Below are positions 53,901 through 63,213 of a stretch of DNA of 64,000 nt, one piece after another. Both the position numbers and the translations under genes were made by a program. Location: the NCBI GenBank assembly GCA_963575745.1, contig CAUYUJ010000345.1, forward strand, positions 1 to 64,000. The letters run 5' to 3'. Positions within the stretch are counted from its first letter, which is position 1. Every line of letters begins with the position of its first letter. The stretch is from Prorocentrum cordatum. Its lineage: Eukaryota; Sar; Dinophyceae; Prorocentrales; Prorocentraceae. Below the pieces are notes generated by a model, which worked only from the letters and a program-made list of their open reading frames with translations, did no database searches and was not told the origin of the DNA.

Positions 53901-54420
53901 GGAGCTCTTCGGCATAAATGAGCTAGAGGAATATCTCGCAGAACTCTGTGTACCTCGTACAGCTCTTCGGCGAGATGAGCTACGATAAATACCTCGTAGA
54001 GCTCTTCGGCATCGGTTAGCTAGAAATTCTGGCGCGGGAAACAGCTAGTTGGCCCACCCGACCACCAGAAAGGAGAATGTGGTAACTGTGGGTCGGTTTT
54101 CGTAAGATTTGAGAGATATTTGAGCATTCATTTTGAGAAACCAGATTTTTCGCACCTGTAGTAGGTTACGGCGCGTCTGCCAGTGCAATCCTCAGGTCTG
54201 TAGCTGCAGTAGTACTATCAAAATACTTGGCGGAGACAACTTTGGGAAAAAGGGAGACAGAAAACAAAAAACGTAATGTTTCGAGTTTCTCAGCTCAGGC
54301 TTGAAAAAGCCCCCCCCACGTTTTTTCGAGCAGCGCTGCGCGAGCAAAGAGCTACACGAGACTTCCGGGGTAACCTGGTTGACGGTTTACCACCGGATCC
54401 CAATACCTCGCAAAGCTCTT
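53901..54420 (-). mobile_element. Family B element, inverted, complete
   Basis: ACCTCGTAGAGCTCTTCGGC (from about 53986), 'cgggaaacagctagttggc', 'gcacctgtagtaggttacg', then GAGCTACACGAG and the reversed hairpin (GGTAACCTGGTTGACGGTTT) to about 54398. A short second B 3' end lies at 53905-53985. At about 410 bp it is the longest B copy. Confidence 0.7.
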
Positions 54421-55179
54421 CGGCGAGATGAGTTTCGAGGAATTCGGATGCAGAATAGAGCTAGATGGTCGACCCGGCTCCGACGGACAATGTCATAGTA
54501 ATACTGCAGCTACAGACCTGAGGATTGTACTGGCAGACGCGCCATAACCGACTACAGGTGCGAAAAATCTGGCATCTCAAAATAAACTGGCGCCGGCGGT
54601 GAACCATCAACCTAGTCACTGCCAGGAACGTCGTAGAGCTCCTAACACTGGTAAGCGTGCTGAGAATCGAAGCAGGAGTCAAAAAATAAAGATTTTTCGA
54701 AAATCTTGATGTTCTATTTTTTCGATGTTCATATTCGCTCAATTTCTGGAAGTCAACTCATGAAAAAATGCATCGGGAGAGCTGAGCTGCTGTCAGAGAG
54801 GAGTTTATATGCTAATACAACGCGCAAAATCTGCTTTCTCAAAATAAATTACATGGTAGCGTCCAAAACCCGGAGAGCAAAGTGAATGGGAACCGGCGGT
54901 AAACCGTCAACCTAGTTACCGCCGGGAACCTCGTAGAGCTCTTTTCTTGCACGGCGATCGCCAGAACATATGAAGAAAGCTTCTGGAGCGAGAAACGAAC
55001 AACTCGAAACATCACGTTTTCTGTTTTTATCCAACGTCGGTTCCTCCAAATGTTTTGATAGTAATACTGCACCTACGGACCTAAGAATTTGACTGGCGAA
55101 CGCGGCCTAACCCACTACAGGTGCGAAAAATCTGCTTTCCTAAAATAAATGGTCAAATATCTTTCAAATCTTAGCAAAA
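54421..55179 (+). repeat. Family B fragments in series
   Basis: Three pieces: 54421-54588 (B middle), 54589-54853 (hairpin CTGGCGCCGGCGGTGAACC, B 5' half), and 54893-55179 (hairpin, B 5' half, 'gcgaaaaatctgctttcct'). A 'tagcgtccaaaacccggag' unit sits between them at 54854-54880. Confidence 0.6.
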
Positions 55180-56259
55180 CTGGGCGCCGGCGGTAAACCG
55201 TCAACCTTTCTTACCGCCGGGGGACTCGTAGAGCTTCCTGACAATATATAATGTCGAAACAAAAATTGTAGAGAATGAATATTTTTTCAGCCCAAGCGAT
55301 TTCAGACCTTTCGATGCAACAGCCAAACGCCCCTGATGTTTGATTGTCTTCTATACGAGCTCTGTAGCTCTCCTGCAGCCCGAGCTACGCGCGTAAATCG
55401 ACAGCACCTCTCAAGATGACTCGAACAATACGTATAGTTCGGCAACCTAGCTCGAGTATCAGACCGAGTTCAGACCTCTGAATGCAATAGTGGGACGCGT
55501 CTGATGTCTCCGAATCGATTCCTGTCAGTACCAGCCCTGCAGCCCCCCTACAGCCCGAGTTAAGTGGAGAAAACCGACAGCACCTCTCAGGATGACTCGA
55601 AGAATAAGAATAGTTTCGCGGACCTAGTTCGGGCAGCAGATCGCGTTCCGAGCTCTGGATTCGACAGACGGACGCGCCTGATGTCTCCGAATCGATTCCT
55701 GAAATTACCAACCCTGTAGTCCCCCTACAGCCTCAGTTGAGTACAGAAAACCGATAGCATCTCTCAAGATGACTCGAACCATACAGATAGTTTCGCGAAC
55801 CTAGCTCGGGCAGCAGACCGAGTTCAGAGCTCTGGATTCAACGGACAACGCGACTGATCATTCTGAATCGGTTACTGTAAGTATCAACTCTGTAGCTGTC
55901 ATATAGCTCGAGTTAAGTACGAAAAACCGAGAACGCCTGTCAAGATGACTCGAATAATACGAATAGGTTTGCGGACCTAGCTCGGCTAGCAGACCGAGTT
56001 CAGACCGCTGGATGCAACAGACGAACGCGCCTGATCATTCTGGATCGATAAGGTGTGCTCACCAGCTCTGTTGCTCTTCTATAGCTCGAGTTATGTTCAG
56101 AAAACCGCCACCGCGTGTCAGGATGATCCGAAACCGCCGATCCCGCCGCAGTGCTTTTTGGCAGTAATATCTACCCGATCGATCTGAGATCAACACGGCG
56201 AGCGGGAATAAGATCGAATATCACGGGAAAAGATACTAGAGCTCTAACGAATGTTCAAA
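55180..56259 (+). mobile_element. Family A element A12, diverged
   Basis: Hairpin CTGGGCGCCGGCGGTAAACC...CTTACCGCCGGGGGACTCGTAGAGCTTCC, then 'tgacaatatataatgtcga' in place of the GC palindrome. Array units have the variant 'tcgcggacctagctcg' and 'acctctggatgcaacagacg'. The 3' module is cut at 'aacgaatgttcaaa'. Confidence 0.75.
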
Positions 56260-57515
56260 CTGGGCGCCTGCGGTAAACCGTCAACCTTTCTTACCGCCGG
56301 GGGACTCGTAAAACTTCCTGACAATATATATAATGTCGAAAAAATCAAACCTCTCGATGCAACAGCCGAACGCCCCCGATGCTCCCGATTGTCTTCTTTA
56401 CGAGCTCTGTAGCTCTGCTACAGCCCGAGCTACGTGCGTAGATCGACAGCACTTCTCAAGATGACTCGAACAAAACGAAGAGCTTGGCAAACCCACCTCG
56501 AGTATTAGACCGAGTTCAGACCTCTCAATGCGACAGGCAGACGCGTCTGATGTCTCCGAATCGATTCCTGTCATTACCAGCCCTGCAGCCCCACTATAGC
56601 CCGAGTTAAGTGCAGAAAACCGAGAGCATCTCTCAGGATGCTTCGAACAATACGAATAGTTTCGCGGACCTATTTCGGGCAGCAGACCGAGTTCCGAGCT
56701 CTAGATTCGACAGGCCCGAGTTAAGTGCAGAAAACCGACAGCACCTCTCAAGATGACTCGAACAATACGCATAGTTTCGCGATTCTAGATCGGGCAGCAG
56801 ACCGAGTTCAGAGCTCTGCATTCAAGAGACAACTGCAACTGCCGATTCTGAATCGGTTTCTGTAAGTATCAGCTCTGTAGCTGTCCTAAAGCTCGAGTTT
56901 AGTAGAGAGAACCGAGAGCGCCTGTCAAGATGACTCGAATAATACGAATAGGTTTGCGGCCCTAGCTCGGCTAGCAGACCGAGTTCAGACCTCTGGATGC
57001 AACAGACGAACGCGCCTGATCATTCTGGATCGATGAGGTGTGCTTACCAGCTGTGAGACTGTCCTGTATCTCGAGTTAAGGCCAATTTACCAAGAGCGCG
57101 TATCAAGATGACTCCAAACGGCCGATCCCGCCCGTGTGCTTTTTAGCAGTAAAAGGTATACGATCGAGCTGAGATCAGGATGGCGAGCGGGAATAAGATC
57201 GAATATCACGGGAAAAAATACTAGAGCTCTAACGAATGGTTGAATTTCGAGAACAAAATCTTCAACCGACCAGAAGTCAGAAAAAGGTCCGTCGAGATTT
57301 TTCTTGCCAACTAGCTCTCCAGCGCCCCGGAATTACTCTTGAGCTTCCAGCAACAACTTGCTAAGGGGAGCTCTACGAGTTATTTCGAGAAAAAAATTTC
57401 AAACGACCAAAAGTCAGCAAAAAGGCCCTCGAGATTTTTCTTGCCAACTAGCTCTCCAGCGCCCCGGAATTACTTAAGCTTCCAGCAACAAGTTGCTAAG
57501 GGACGCTCTACGAGC
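56260..57515 (+). mobile_element. Family A element A13 with extra 3' end
   Basis: Same subtype and order as A12. The 3' end is GGGGAGCTCTACGAGT (57380), followed by a second copy of the last ~130 bp ending GGGACGCTCTACGAGCTA (57515). A12 and A13 are a tandem pair of about 1.1 kb. Confidence 0.75.
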
Positions 57516-58330
57516 TACCGAGCCAAAGTTGTCACATTGTCCTTTCTGGCCGGGTCGATCAACTAGCTTCACCCCGCCTGGCGGGCACCACCACCGCCTG
57601 GCATCTAATCTTAAACCCTCTAGCTCTCAGAAGGCTCTCCGGGAATTATACATCTTTGAAACTTGGCAGCGTCCAAAACCCGGAGAGCGAAGACACCCTC
57701 GGAGACGGGAAACTTGGTAGCGTCCAAAACCCGAAGAGCGAAGGGACCCTCGGGGACGGGAAATCTTTCGTGGAGGGCTTTGGAGGGCCCCCCTGCACCG
57801 CTTCTGAAGCGCTGCCAGGATCGCGCCCACGCGTGCCCGCACGCGTGCAGGCACGCGTGCAGGCACGCATTCACGCTTGCCCGAAGCTCTCCCAGACCCG
57901 CCGCGACCTCCGGCGAGTTGCTGCGAGGACCGTGGAGCGGCGGAGCTGGGCTGCTGGCAGGCACCACCACCGTCCAGCTTCGAATCTCAAACCCTCTAGC
58001 TCTCAGAGAGCTCCCCGGGAATATTTTCTGGAGAGCTCTGGCGGGTCCCCTGAAGCGCTTCGAAAGGCGCTGCCAGGCACGCCTCCATGCGTGCCTGCAC
58101 GCCTGCAGGCGCGCCTGAAGTTCTTCGGAAGCGCTGCCAGGAACGCCTCCATGCGAGCCTGCACGCGCGCAGGCACGCGTGGACGCGCCGGAAGCGCTCC
58201 CGGACCCGCTGCGACCTCACAGGAACTGCTGCGAGGATTCTGGACCGGCGAAGATGGGCTGCTGGCGGGCACCACCACCGAACAGCTTCTAATCTGAAAC
58301 CCTATAGCTCTCAGGGAGCTCTCCGGGAAT
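57516..58330 (+). repeat. GC-rich tandem repeat, unit ~310-375 bp
   Basis: The marker 'ggcaccaccaccg' lies at about 57584, 57960 and 58268. Each is followed by 'aaaccctctagctctcaga' and 'gctctccgggaat'. The GC-rich part holds 'gcacgcgtgcaggcacgcgt' palindromic words. Two 'gcgtccaaaacccg' units lie at 57669 and 57721. Open frames on both strands differ between copies. Confidence 0.75.
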
Positions 58331-58752
58331 TTTCGCAAAACCGACCAAAAGTCACCAACTTGTCCGCCCCAGCCGGAATGGGCCAAGTAGCTCCACCCCG
58401 CGCCGGAATTCTTCTGCTCATCGATGCCGGAGAGCTCTAGAAGGCATTGTCAAATACTTGGAAGCGCCCAACTGGCGCCGGCGGTGAGCCGTCAACCTGG
58501 TCATCGCCGGGAACCTCGTAGAGCTCCTTGGACCCGTAAGAAAGCTCAGGATCGAAGTGAAGAGCTTCTGGGAGCTTTTCCAGAAAAAGGTCACATTGAG
58601 ATTTTCGGAGTGAAGATGAAGTCGGTTCCCGGAAGTCAACTAATACTAAAACTCGCTCTAGAGAGCTGAGCTGCTCAGGAAACAAATTTTACATTCCAAT
58701 GCTCGGCGTAAAAATCGGCTTTCTCAAAATGTATGGTCAAATATCTTTCAAA
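58331..58752 (+). repeat. Family B 3' end, then family B copy
   Basis: 58331-58445 ends GGAGAGCTCTAGAAGGCA. A hairpin (CTGGCGCCGGCGGTGAGCC, from 58471) and B body follow to 'tggtcaaatatctttcaa'. L4 begins there. Confidence 0.65.
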
Positions 58753-58779
58753 CTGGCGGTGGGATTACCTACAGGCAAC

Positions 58780-58945
58780 CTAAGCACTAACAGCGGAGCT
58801 GTGCGAATATACAAGTCAGCGTAGCTGTGCAGATATGATACAGCAGCGTAGCTGCACAGGAATATACGCACATCGAAGAAACAGCGGGGCTAAGCATGTA
58901 TCTTACAACAGCGGAGCTGTGCAGATATAGTACACAAACAATCAC
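58780..58945 (-). repeat. Mini-palindrome cluster in L4 3' region
   Basis: Five short palindromes of the form CAGC-GNA-GCTG (58792, 58824, 58847, 58879 degenerate, 58910), spaced about 23-32 bp. Similar clusters are in the tails of N1 (24500-24570), L2 (28914-28980) and N3 (48345-48412). They could form a run of small RNA hairpins recognised by the RT; that is inference. Confidence 0.7.
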
Positions 58946-61900
58946 CGACCAAGCTGTACGTGTATACACATCTCGGCAATGCCATTGAGAAGCGAATGTG
59001 CAGCTGCCAACTCAGCCTGTGTGATCGTGCAGTGGCTAGGGATCATGAAACCTCTGCGGCCAACTCCAGGGTGCCATCCGCCCTGCACAAGTCCAGGGGG
59101 AAGCTGGTGAGGAGGAAGAGAGGGAACAAGATAAGCATCCATAACCCAGCCACACGAAGTGCCACGTTCACACCGCCCACCATCGAAAGCTCCTCTAAGT
59201 GCACGAACAATATAATGACCCGATCTAATATGATAAAGAGTGTTATGATTCCAACGAACATCAGAAGTTACTTTACCCTCACGTGCAAGATGTGTCTCAT
59301 GGTCCGCCTCATCGTTGCCCTCCCTATACACCCATTTCCACATATCCCTTCCCACTTCTGCCGTGACAAGATGATGGTCCTCACTCATTATGTGAAGGCG
59401 GTTCTGCATACCCTTGATCGTGCGGCGATATACTTCATTGTGACAGCGATATCGCCCATTAAGCCAGCGCACAACACACTGGCTATCCCCACGGAGCTCC
59501 AAGCCATATCCACCCCCTTCCCCACGCCAAGTGGTTTCATCATCATTTATCGCGGCCAGTCGTTTCGCCACCCGTTCATTTTCCCGTCGTTGCTGCTCCT
59601 CTGACTTCTCCTCCCCCTCCTCCTCCTGCTTGAACTCACCCGTGAAAGGATCCCGAAGAAGGCAGAAATCGAGAAGATCATCCAAGTCCAGGGCGGCCAG
59701 GGTACCCACCAGGAAGGAACGCCAGCCAGTTTCATTCCAGACCATCGTGCGATCCCAATGAACCCCGTGCGTGTGCTCGAAGATCTCGAACCAAGGCCTA
59801 AGTCCCGTCAAGACTCGATGACGACAAGCTCTAGTAAACCGTCGGCCCCCAGGGAGAGCTCTAACATGTACGTCACGCTGCTCAGTCCACTCCCCCGACG
59901 CGTGCATCATCGTCAAGGCGCTCTGCATACTGGCAGTGGGCAATCCTCCTTCCTCCTCCCGTGCATAGGTATGGCGTACCCGCTTACGAACAGGCTCATG
60001 TACATGTTGTGAATCATGATGCTCATGTGCCGTGTTCTCCGATATACGTCTGCGAACTGACCTATTCTCCAAGGAAGATGCGCTCTGTGCCTTTCTCCTA
60101 CACGAACTGTTACGCTGTCTGGCATTCGGGGTAGGCGAGGGAACCGATAACTCCAAGGAACGCTGCGAACCACCAAAAATATCAGGATCTCGTGGCTCAT
60201 GATAAAGAATGCCCTGACTGAGTGCGTCCTCATCCACCCGACTATGCTCCTCATGGATCGTGCTCACAACATGTTTGGCGAAGAGCCACTGGCGATGAAG
60301 GGCGAGCTGGACCATCGAAGGCTTACGGGCCCACTTCAATAAGCGACGACCACCTTTAATCCTCCTGCCCCAGTACTCTCCCCAGGACTCCGTGATCTTC
60401 TTTTTGAGACGTCTCATGGTGGACAAGAAGTTGCCTTCAGCTGCATGTATCTGTTGGAGACTACCCGAATCCAAAGTCGTACCCTCCAAACCGTACAGAA
60501 AGCAACTTCTGACCCTGCTATCATAACGCTGAAACTTACAACGAAGCGGAACCACGGGCGACGAGTAAAAAGAAATCTCACTCATAAAGACCCGTCGTGC
60601 CTTCTCCAGTCGGTGCTTAATGTCTTCATGATCCTGAAATCGTACGTCCAATAGCGTGCCAAGAACCTCCATCCTCTCCACCTGCCTCACTATCATCTCC
60701 TCCGAAGGACCTGCGGCGCTCTGGGAAGCCCCACGAGAACGCTTCCTACCCACCTCAGCAGGCAGGAGCCCCGGCACAGGCAGGCGGATATCCTGCAATG
60801 GACCTTGGACGCCACAAGCCAAGAACTCCATCGAAGATGCTTTCCAGTTGAAACCGAAGCGGTGGAGGACCCCAGTCAAGTCCTCGAGCATATGGGTCAA
60901 TTCTCGCCTGGAAGCTGCTGCCAGCAAAATATTGTCTGCCCACAACCAGTGGTTGACCAAGAGATTGGATGCCTCATCAGTGAGCCTGACGCCGTATCCA
61001 GACTGTCTCCAACCTGCCGTCACTGGTGAAAGCATACGAAGGGTCTGGGCAACAAATAGCAAAGGCGCCTCCAAGGAACCTGTACGAATGCAAGTATCCC
61101 ACGAGATGGTCGTAGAACACTGTTGGAAGCTGATCTCTGCCGTGTTACAAGCATAACTCTCAAAGACAGCATACACAAGGGCAGGATGGACATGATGGAA
61201 TAAAAGCGCCTCTGCTGCACATCTAACCGTGAAATTATCAAACGCCTTTTCAATATCAGCACTTGCAAGGTAAAGACTCTCCTCCTTCCCCCACACAACG
61301 CCGTGTTGAGCAAGACGTTTGAGGGGGGCCGTGACCTCATAACATTTGTGACCCGCGATAAAGCCAGATAAGTTGCAACCTGGCGGTGCAGCCTGCCGAA
61401 CGCGGTGTTCTAGAAGTATACATAGACAACTGCTATACAATTTACCAAAATGAGAAAGAAGTGAAAGGGCCCGCGTTTCTTCAAAATCACGAGCTTTGGG
61501 ATTCTTAGGCATCAAGCATACCAAGATCTCTCTCCAGGACTTCGGTGAAACATGTTTCTGATCATACAGCAAACGGAATAAGGTAAGTATGTGTCGGAGG
61601 GCTTCCCATGGCAATGCTTTGAGCACCGATGACGACACCCCGTCTGCACCTGTTGCCCGTCCTTCCCTGAGTCTAGACCGTGCCTCCAGCAAGAGACCCA
61701 TGTTGATCGGGTTGCGGTGGGGCTCTCCAGAGTCTCGCAGGGCCTTACACTGGTTCTTAAGCTCATCCAAGCACGCGTTGGTGTCCTGTCGGTGGGGATC
61801 GCTAGAGTACCTCAGGAGCCCATGACGCCGAAGGCCCTCAATCCACTTCTCCTGGTCACGCGTGAGGACCCCGTCCACATACATGTGCGTAATAACAGGC

Positions 61901-63078
61901 CTACGACGGACACCGTCACGAATACGATAAAGCTCACATGCACGATCATGACGCTTACGAACTCGACGCCACCGCTTAGCTGTCCCCTTATACTCCTCCT
62001 GGACTCTCTCGTACTCCTCCTGTCCCACGTTAGCCCCGCCATATCGTGCCACCCTCCACCTCTTCCTGACCTTAAAGAACTCCTCCTTAATCAGTAAATC
62101 CTCCTCCGAATATCTGGGATAATCTGAAACAGGCTGACCATGAGAACGTGAGATATCCAAAGTCTCGCTGGCACCTTCAAGTATACTCTGTGTCATGACC
62201 TCAAAACCTACGTCCGTGTGGATCTGATTCACGAGCTCGGGCTGGCAGATCGCTCTCTCCAAGCCGGCTGTATGCTGGAGCTCGAACCCTGGCTGAAGCT
62301 TCCAAGTCTTGAGCTGAGGCCGACGTCGATACCTCAACTGAGCATGCTGGGCGGGCATCTCGGCACACAAGAGCTTGCGATCGCTAAACGTCCTTTCCGT
62401 CGCCTCGGACCGTGGGACCTGGGACGGCACAACCCAAGAACAAGTCACCTCTGGAGTCATCCAAGAAGCTGGGACCGCAAGATAATCATAAACGTGCTCG
62501 TATGTGCTTGAATTGTGTCTCCAAGTAGGCTGACGATTCCCAAAAGTGTTAGCTAGCTGCAACTTGAGGGCCCCCATGGTCTTCAGAAAGGCCCCCGAGT
62601 ACATCTCCCGCATCCTGTTGGCTCTACTTTCGTCACCTCCACTAGACCTCCCCCTCTTACGTATAGGCCCATTCACCGCCTCCCCCGTAACCTCCACCCC
62701 ATTGATCATGTGGTGCGGGAAAACCTCCACGTTGGCGTCAGCCGAAATAACAACCTCCTCAATGTGAAATCGCTTTTTGGCCGCAGAGACATGTGCAACA
62801 AGATCCGATAACACGTCCGTATAGAGCTTGAAACTAGCGAGAAACCCTTCAGGAGAACGGCGCGCTTCACCCTGTGCACCCCGCTCAGACTCCTTATGAG
62901 GGAGATAGACAGAAACGAAGATGAGCTTGCGAAAGATCGCAATGACCCAGCGACGACCACACACAACATCGATAAGCAGATGTCTCCATACACCTCGGCA
63001 CAAGATGGCAGCCCGTCTCCCCACGTTATCCCCCTCATCTGCCGAGCGATGTATGTCCCAACCCGCATCTGCAAGATC
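58942..63078 (-). CDS. L4 ORF2: EEP-reverse transcriptase-permuted RNase H
   Basis: About 1,378 open codons. Residues are counted from a GTG at 63024, which is not a true start because the frame continues upstream past a TAG (63079-63081). EEP: VISADANVEVF (~93-102), HVYDYLAV (~177), TFSDRKLL (~213), where the SDH His is Arg. RT: GRATGADGVSSSVLK (~455), SGFIAGHKCYEV (~553), ASADIEKAFDNF (Asp590), IRTGSLEAPLLF (~646), HWLWADNILLA (695-698, Asn after Asp697). The conserved tether is HRQWLFAKHVVS and SALTMMHASGEWTE. RNase H-like: LRGDSQCVVRWL (Asp1180), VYREGNDEADHE (Asp1241), LRGAFDGGRCERGTSCGW (Asp1281), TITQAELAAAHSLL (Glu1338). It should cut target DNA, copy element RNA and remove the RNA strand; the EEP and second RT Asp changes leave activity uncertain. 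Confidence 0.9.
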   Translation of the reverse strand, partial: DLADAGWDIHRSADEGDNVGRRAAILCRGVWRHLLIDVVCGRRWVIAIFRKLIFVSVYLPHKESERGAQGEARRSPEGFLASFKLYTDVLSDLVAHVSAAKKRFHIEEVVISADANVEVFPHHMINGVEVTGEAVNGPIRKRGRSSGGDESRANRMREMYSGAFLKTMGALKLQLANTFGNRQPTWRHNSSTYEHVYDYLAVPASWMTPEVTCSWVVPSQVPRSEATERTFSDRKLLCAEMPAQHAQLRYRRRPQLKTWKLQPGFELQHTAGLERAICQPELVNQIHTDVGFEVMTQSILEGASETLDISRSHGQPVSDYPRYSEEDLLIKEEFFKVRKRWRVARYGGANVGQEEYERVQEEYKGTAKRWRRVRKRHDRACELYRIRDGVRRRPVITHMYVDGVLTRDQEKWIEGLRRHGLLRYSSDPHRQDTNACLDELKNQCKALRDSGEPHRNPINMGLLLEARSRLREGRATGADGVSSSVLKALPWEALRHILTLFRLLYDQKHVSPKSWREILVCLMPKNPKARDFEETRALSLLSHFGKLYSSCLCILLEHRVRQAAPPGCNLSGFIAGHKCYEVTAPLKRLAQHGVVWGKEESLYLASADIEKAFDNFTVRCAAEALLFHHVHPALVYAVFESYACNTAEISFQQCSTTISWDTCIRTGSLEAPLLFVAQTLRMLSPVTAGWRQSGYGVRLTDEASNLLVNHWLWADNILLAAASRRELTHMLEDLTGVLHRFGFNWKASSMEFLACGVQGPLQDIRLPVPGLLPAEVGRKRSRGASQSAAGPSEEMIVRQVERMEVLGTLLDVRFQDHEDIKHRLEKARRVFMSEISFYSSPVVPLRCKFQRYDSRVRSCFLYGLEGTTLDSGSLQQIHAAEGNFLSTMRRLKKKITESWGEYWGRRIKGGRRLLKWARKPSMVQLALHRQWLFAKHVVSTIHEEHSRVDEDALSQGILYHEPRDPDIFGGSQRSLELSVPSPTPNARQRNSSCRRKAQSASSLENRSVRRRISENTAHEHHDSQHVHEPVRKRVRHTYAREEEGGLPTASMQSALTMMHASGEWTEQRDVHVRALPGGRRFTRACRHRVLTGLRPWFEIFEHTHGVHWDRTMVWNETGWRSFLVGTLAALDLDDLLDFCLLRDPFTGEFKQEEEGEEKSEEQQRRENERVAKRLAAINDDETTWRGEGGGYGLELRGDSQCVVRWLNGRYRCHNEVYRRTIKGMQNRLHIMSEDHHLVTAEVGRDMWKWVYREGNDEADHETHLAREGKVTSDVRWNHNTLYHIRSGHYIVRALRGAFDGGRCERGTSCGWVMDAYLVPSLPPHQLPPGLVQGGWHPGVGRRGFMIPSHCTITQAELAAAHSLLNGIAEMCIHVQLGR

Positions 63079-63213
63079 CTAGTCGTGTAAGAACTGGCTC
63101 TCTTGGACCCCGACGATGGAAATCTTTAATTCGGCAATGTGATTCATGCAATCGGAGGTGTATCTTCCCAACCTCCGAACGTTCCAACCTCCAACAGAAG
63201 CTGGGCACCGTCA
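63079..63213 (-). pseudogene. L4 EEP N-terminus between TGA and TAG
   Basis: In frame with both ORFs: TGA (63211-63213), RCPASVGGWNVRRLGRYTSD, ELKISIVGVQESQFLHD, TAG (63079-63081), then DLADAGWDIHRSADEGDNV. NVRRLG and VGVQES are the first two EEP motifs. L2 has GGWNTRRLG and ALQECQHL at the same place without stops. Confidence 0.8.

Noticed and set aside
53292-53921. 209-codon Arg/Pro/His/Gly-rich frame.
   Set aside because: A product of the GGCCGT/ACGGCC hexamer repeat; several frames are open together.
57620-58386. Arg/Ala/Cys-rich frames on both strands.
   Set aside because: They follow the GC-rich ~310-bp tandem repeat; no frame is kept between the copies.
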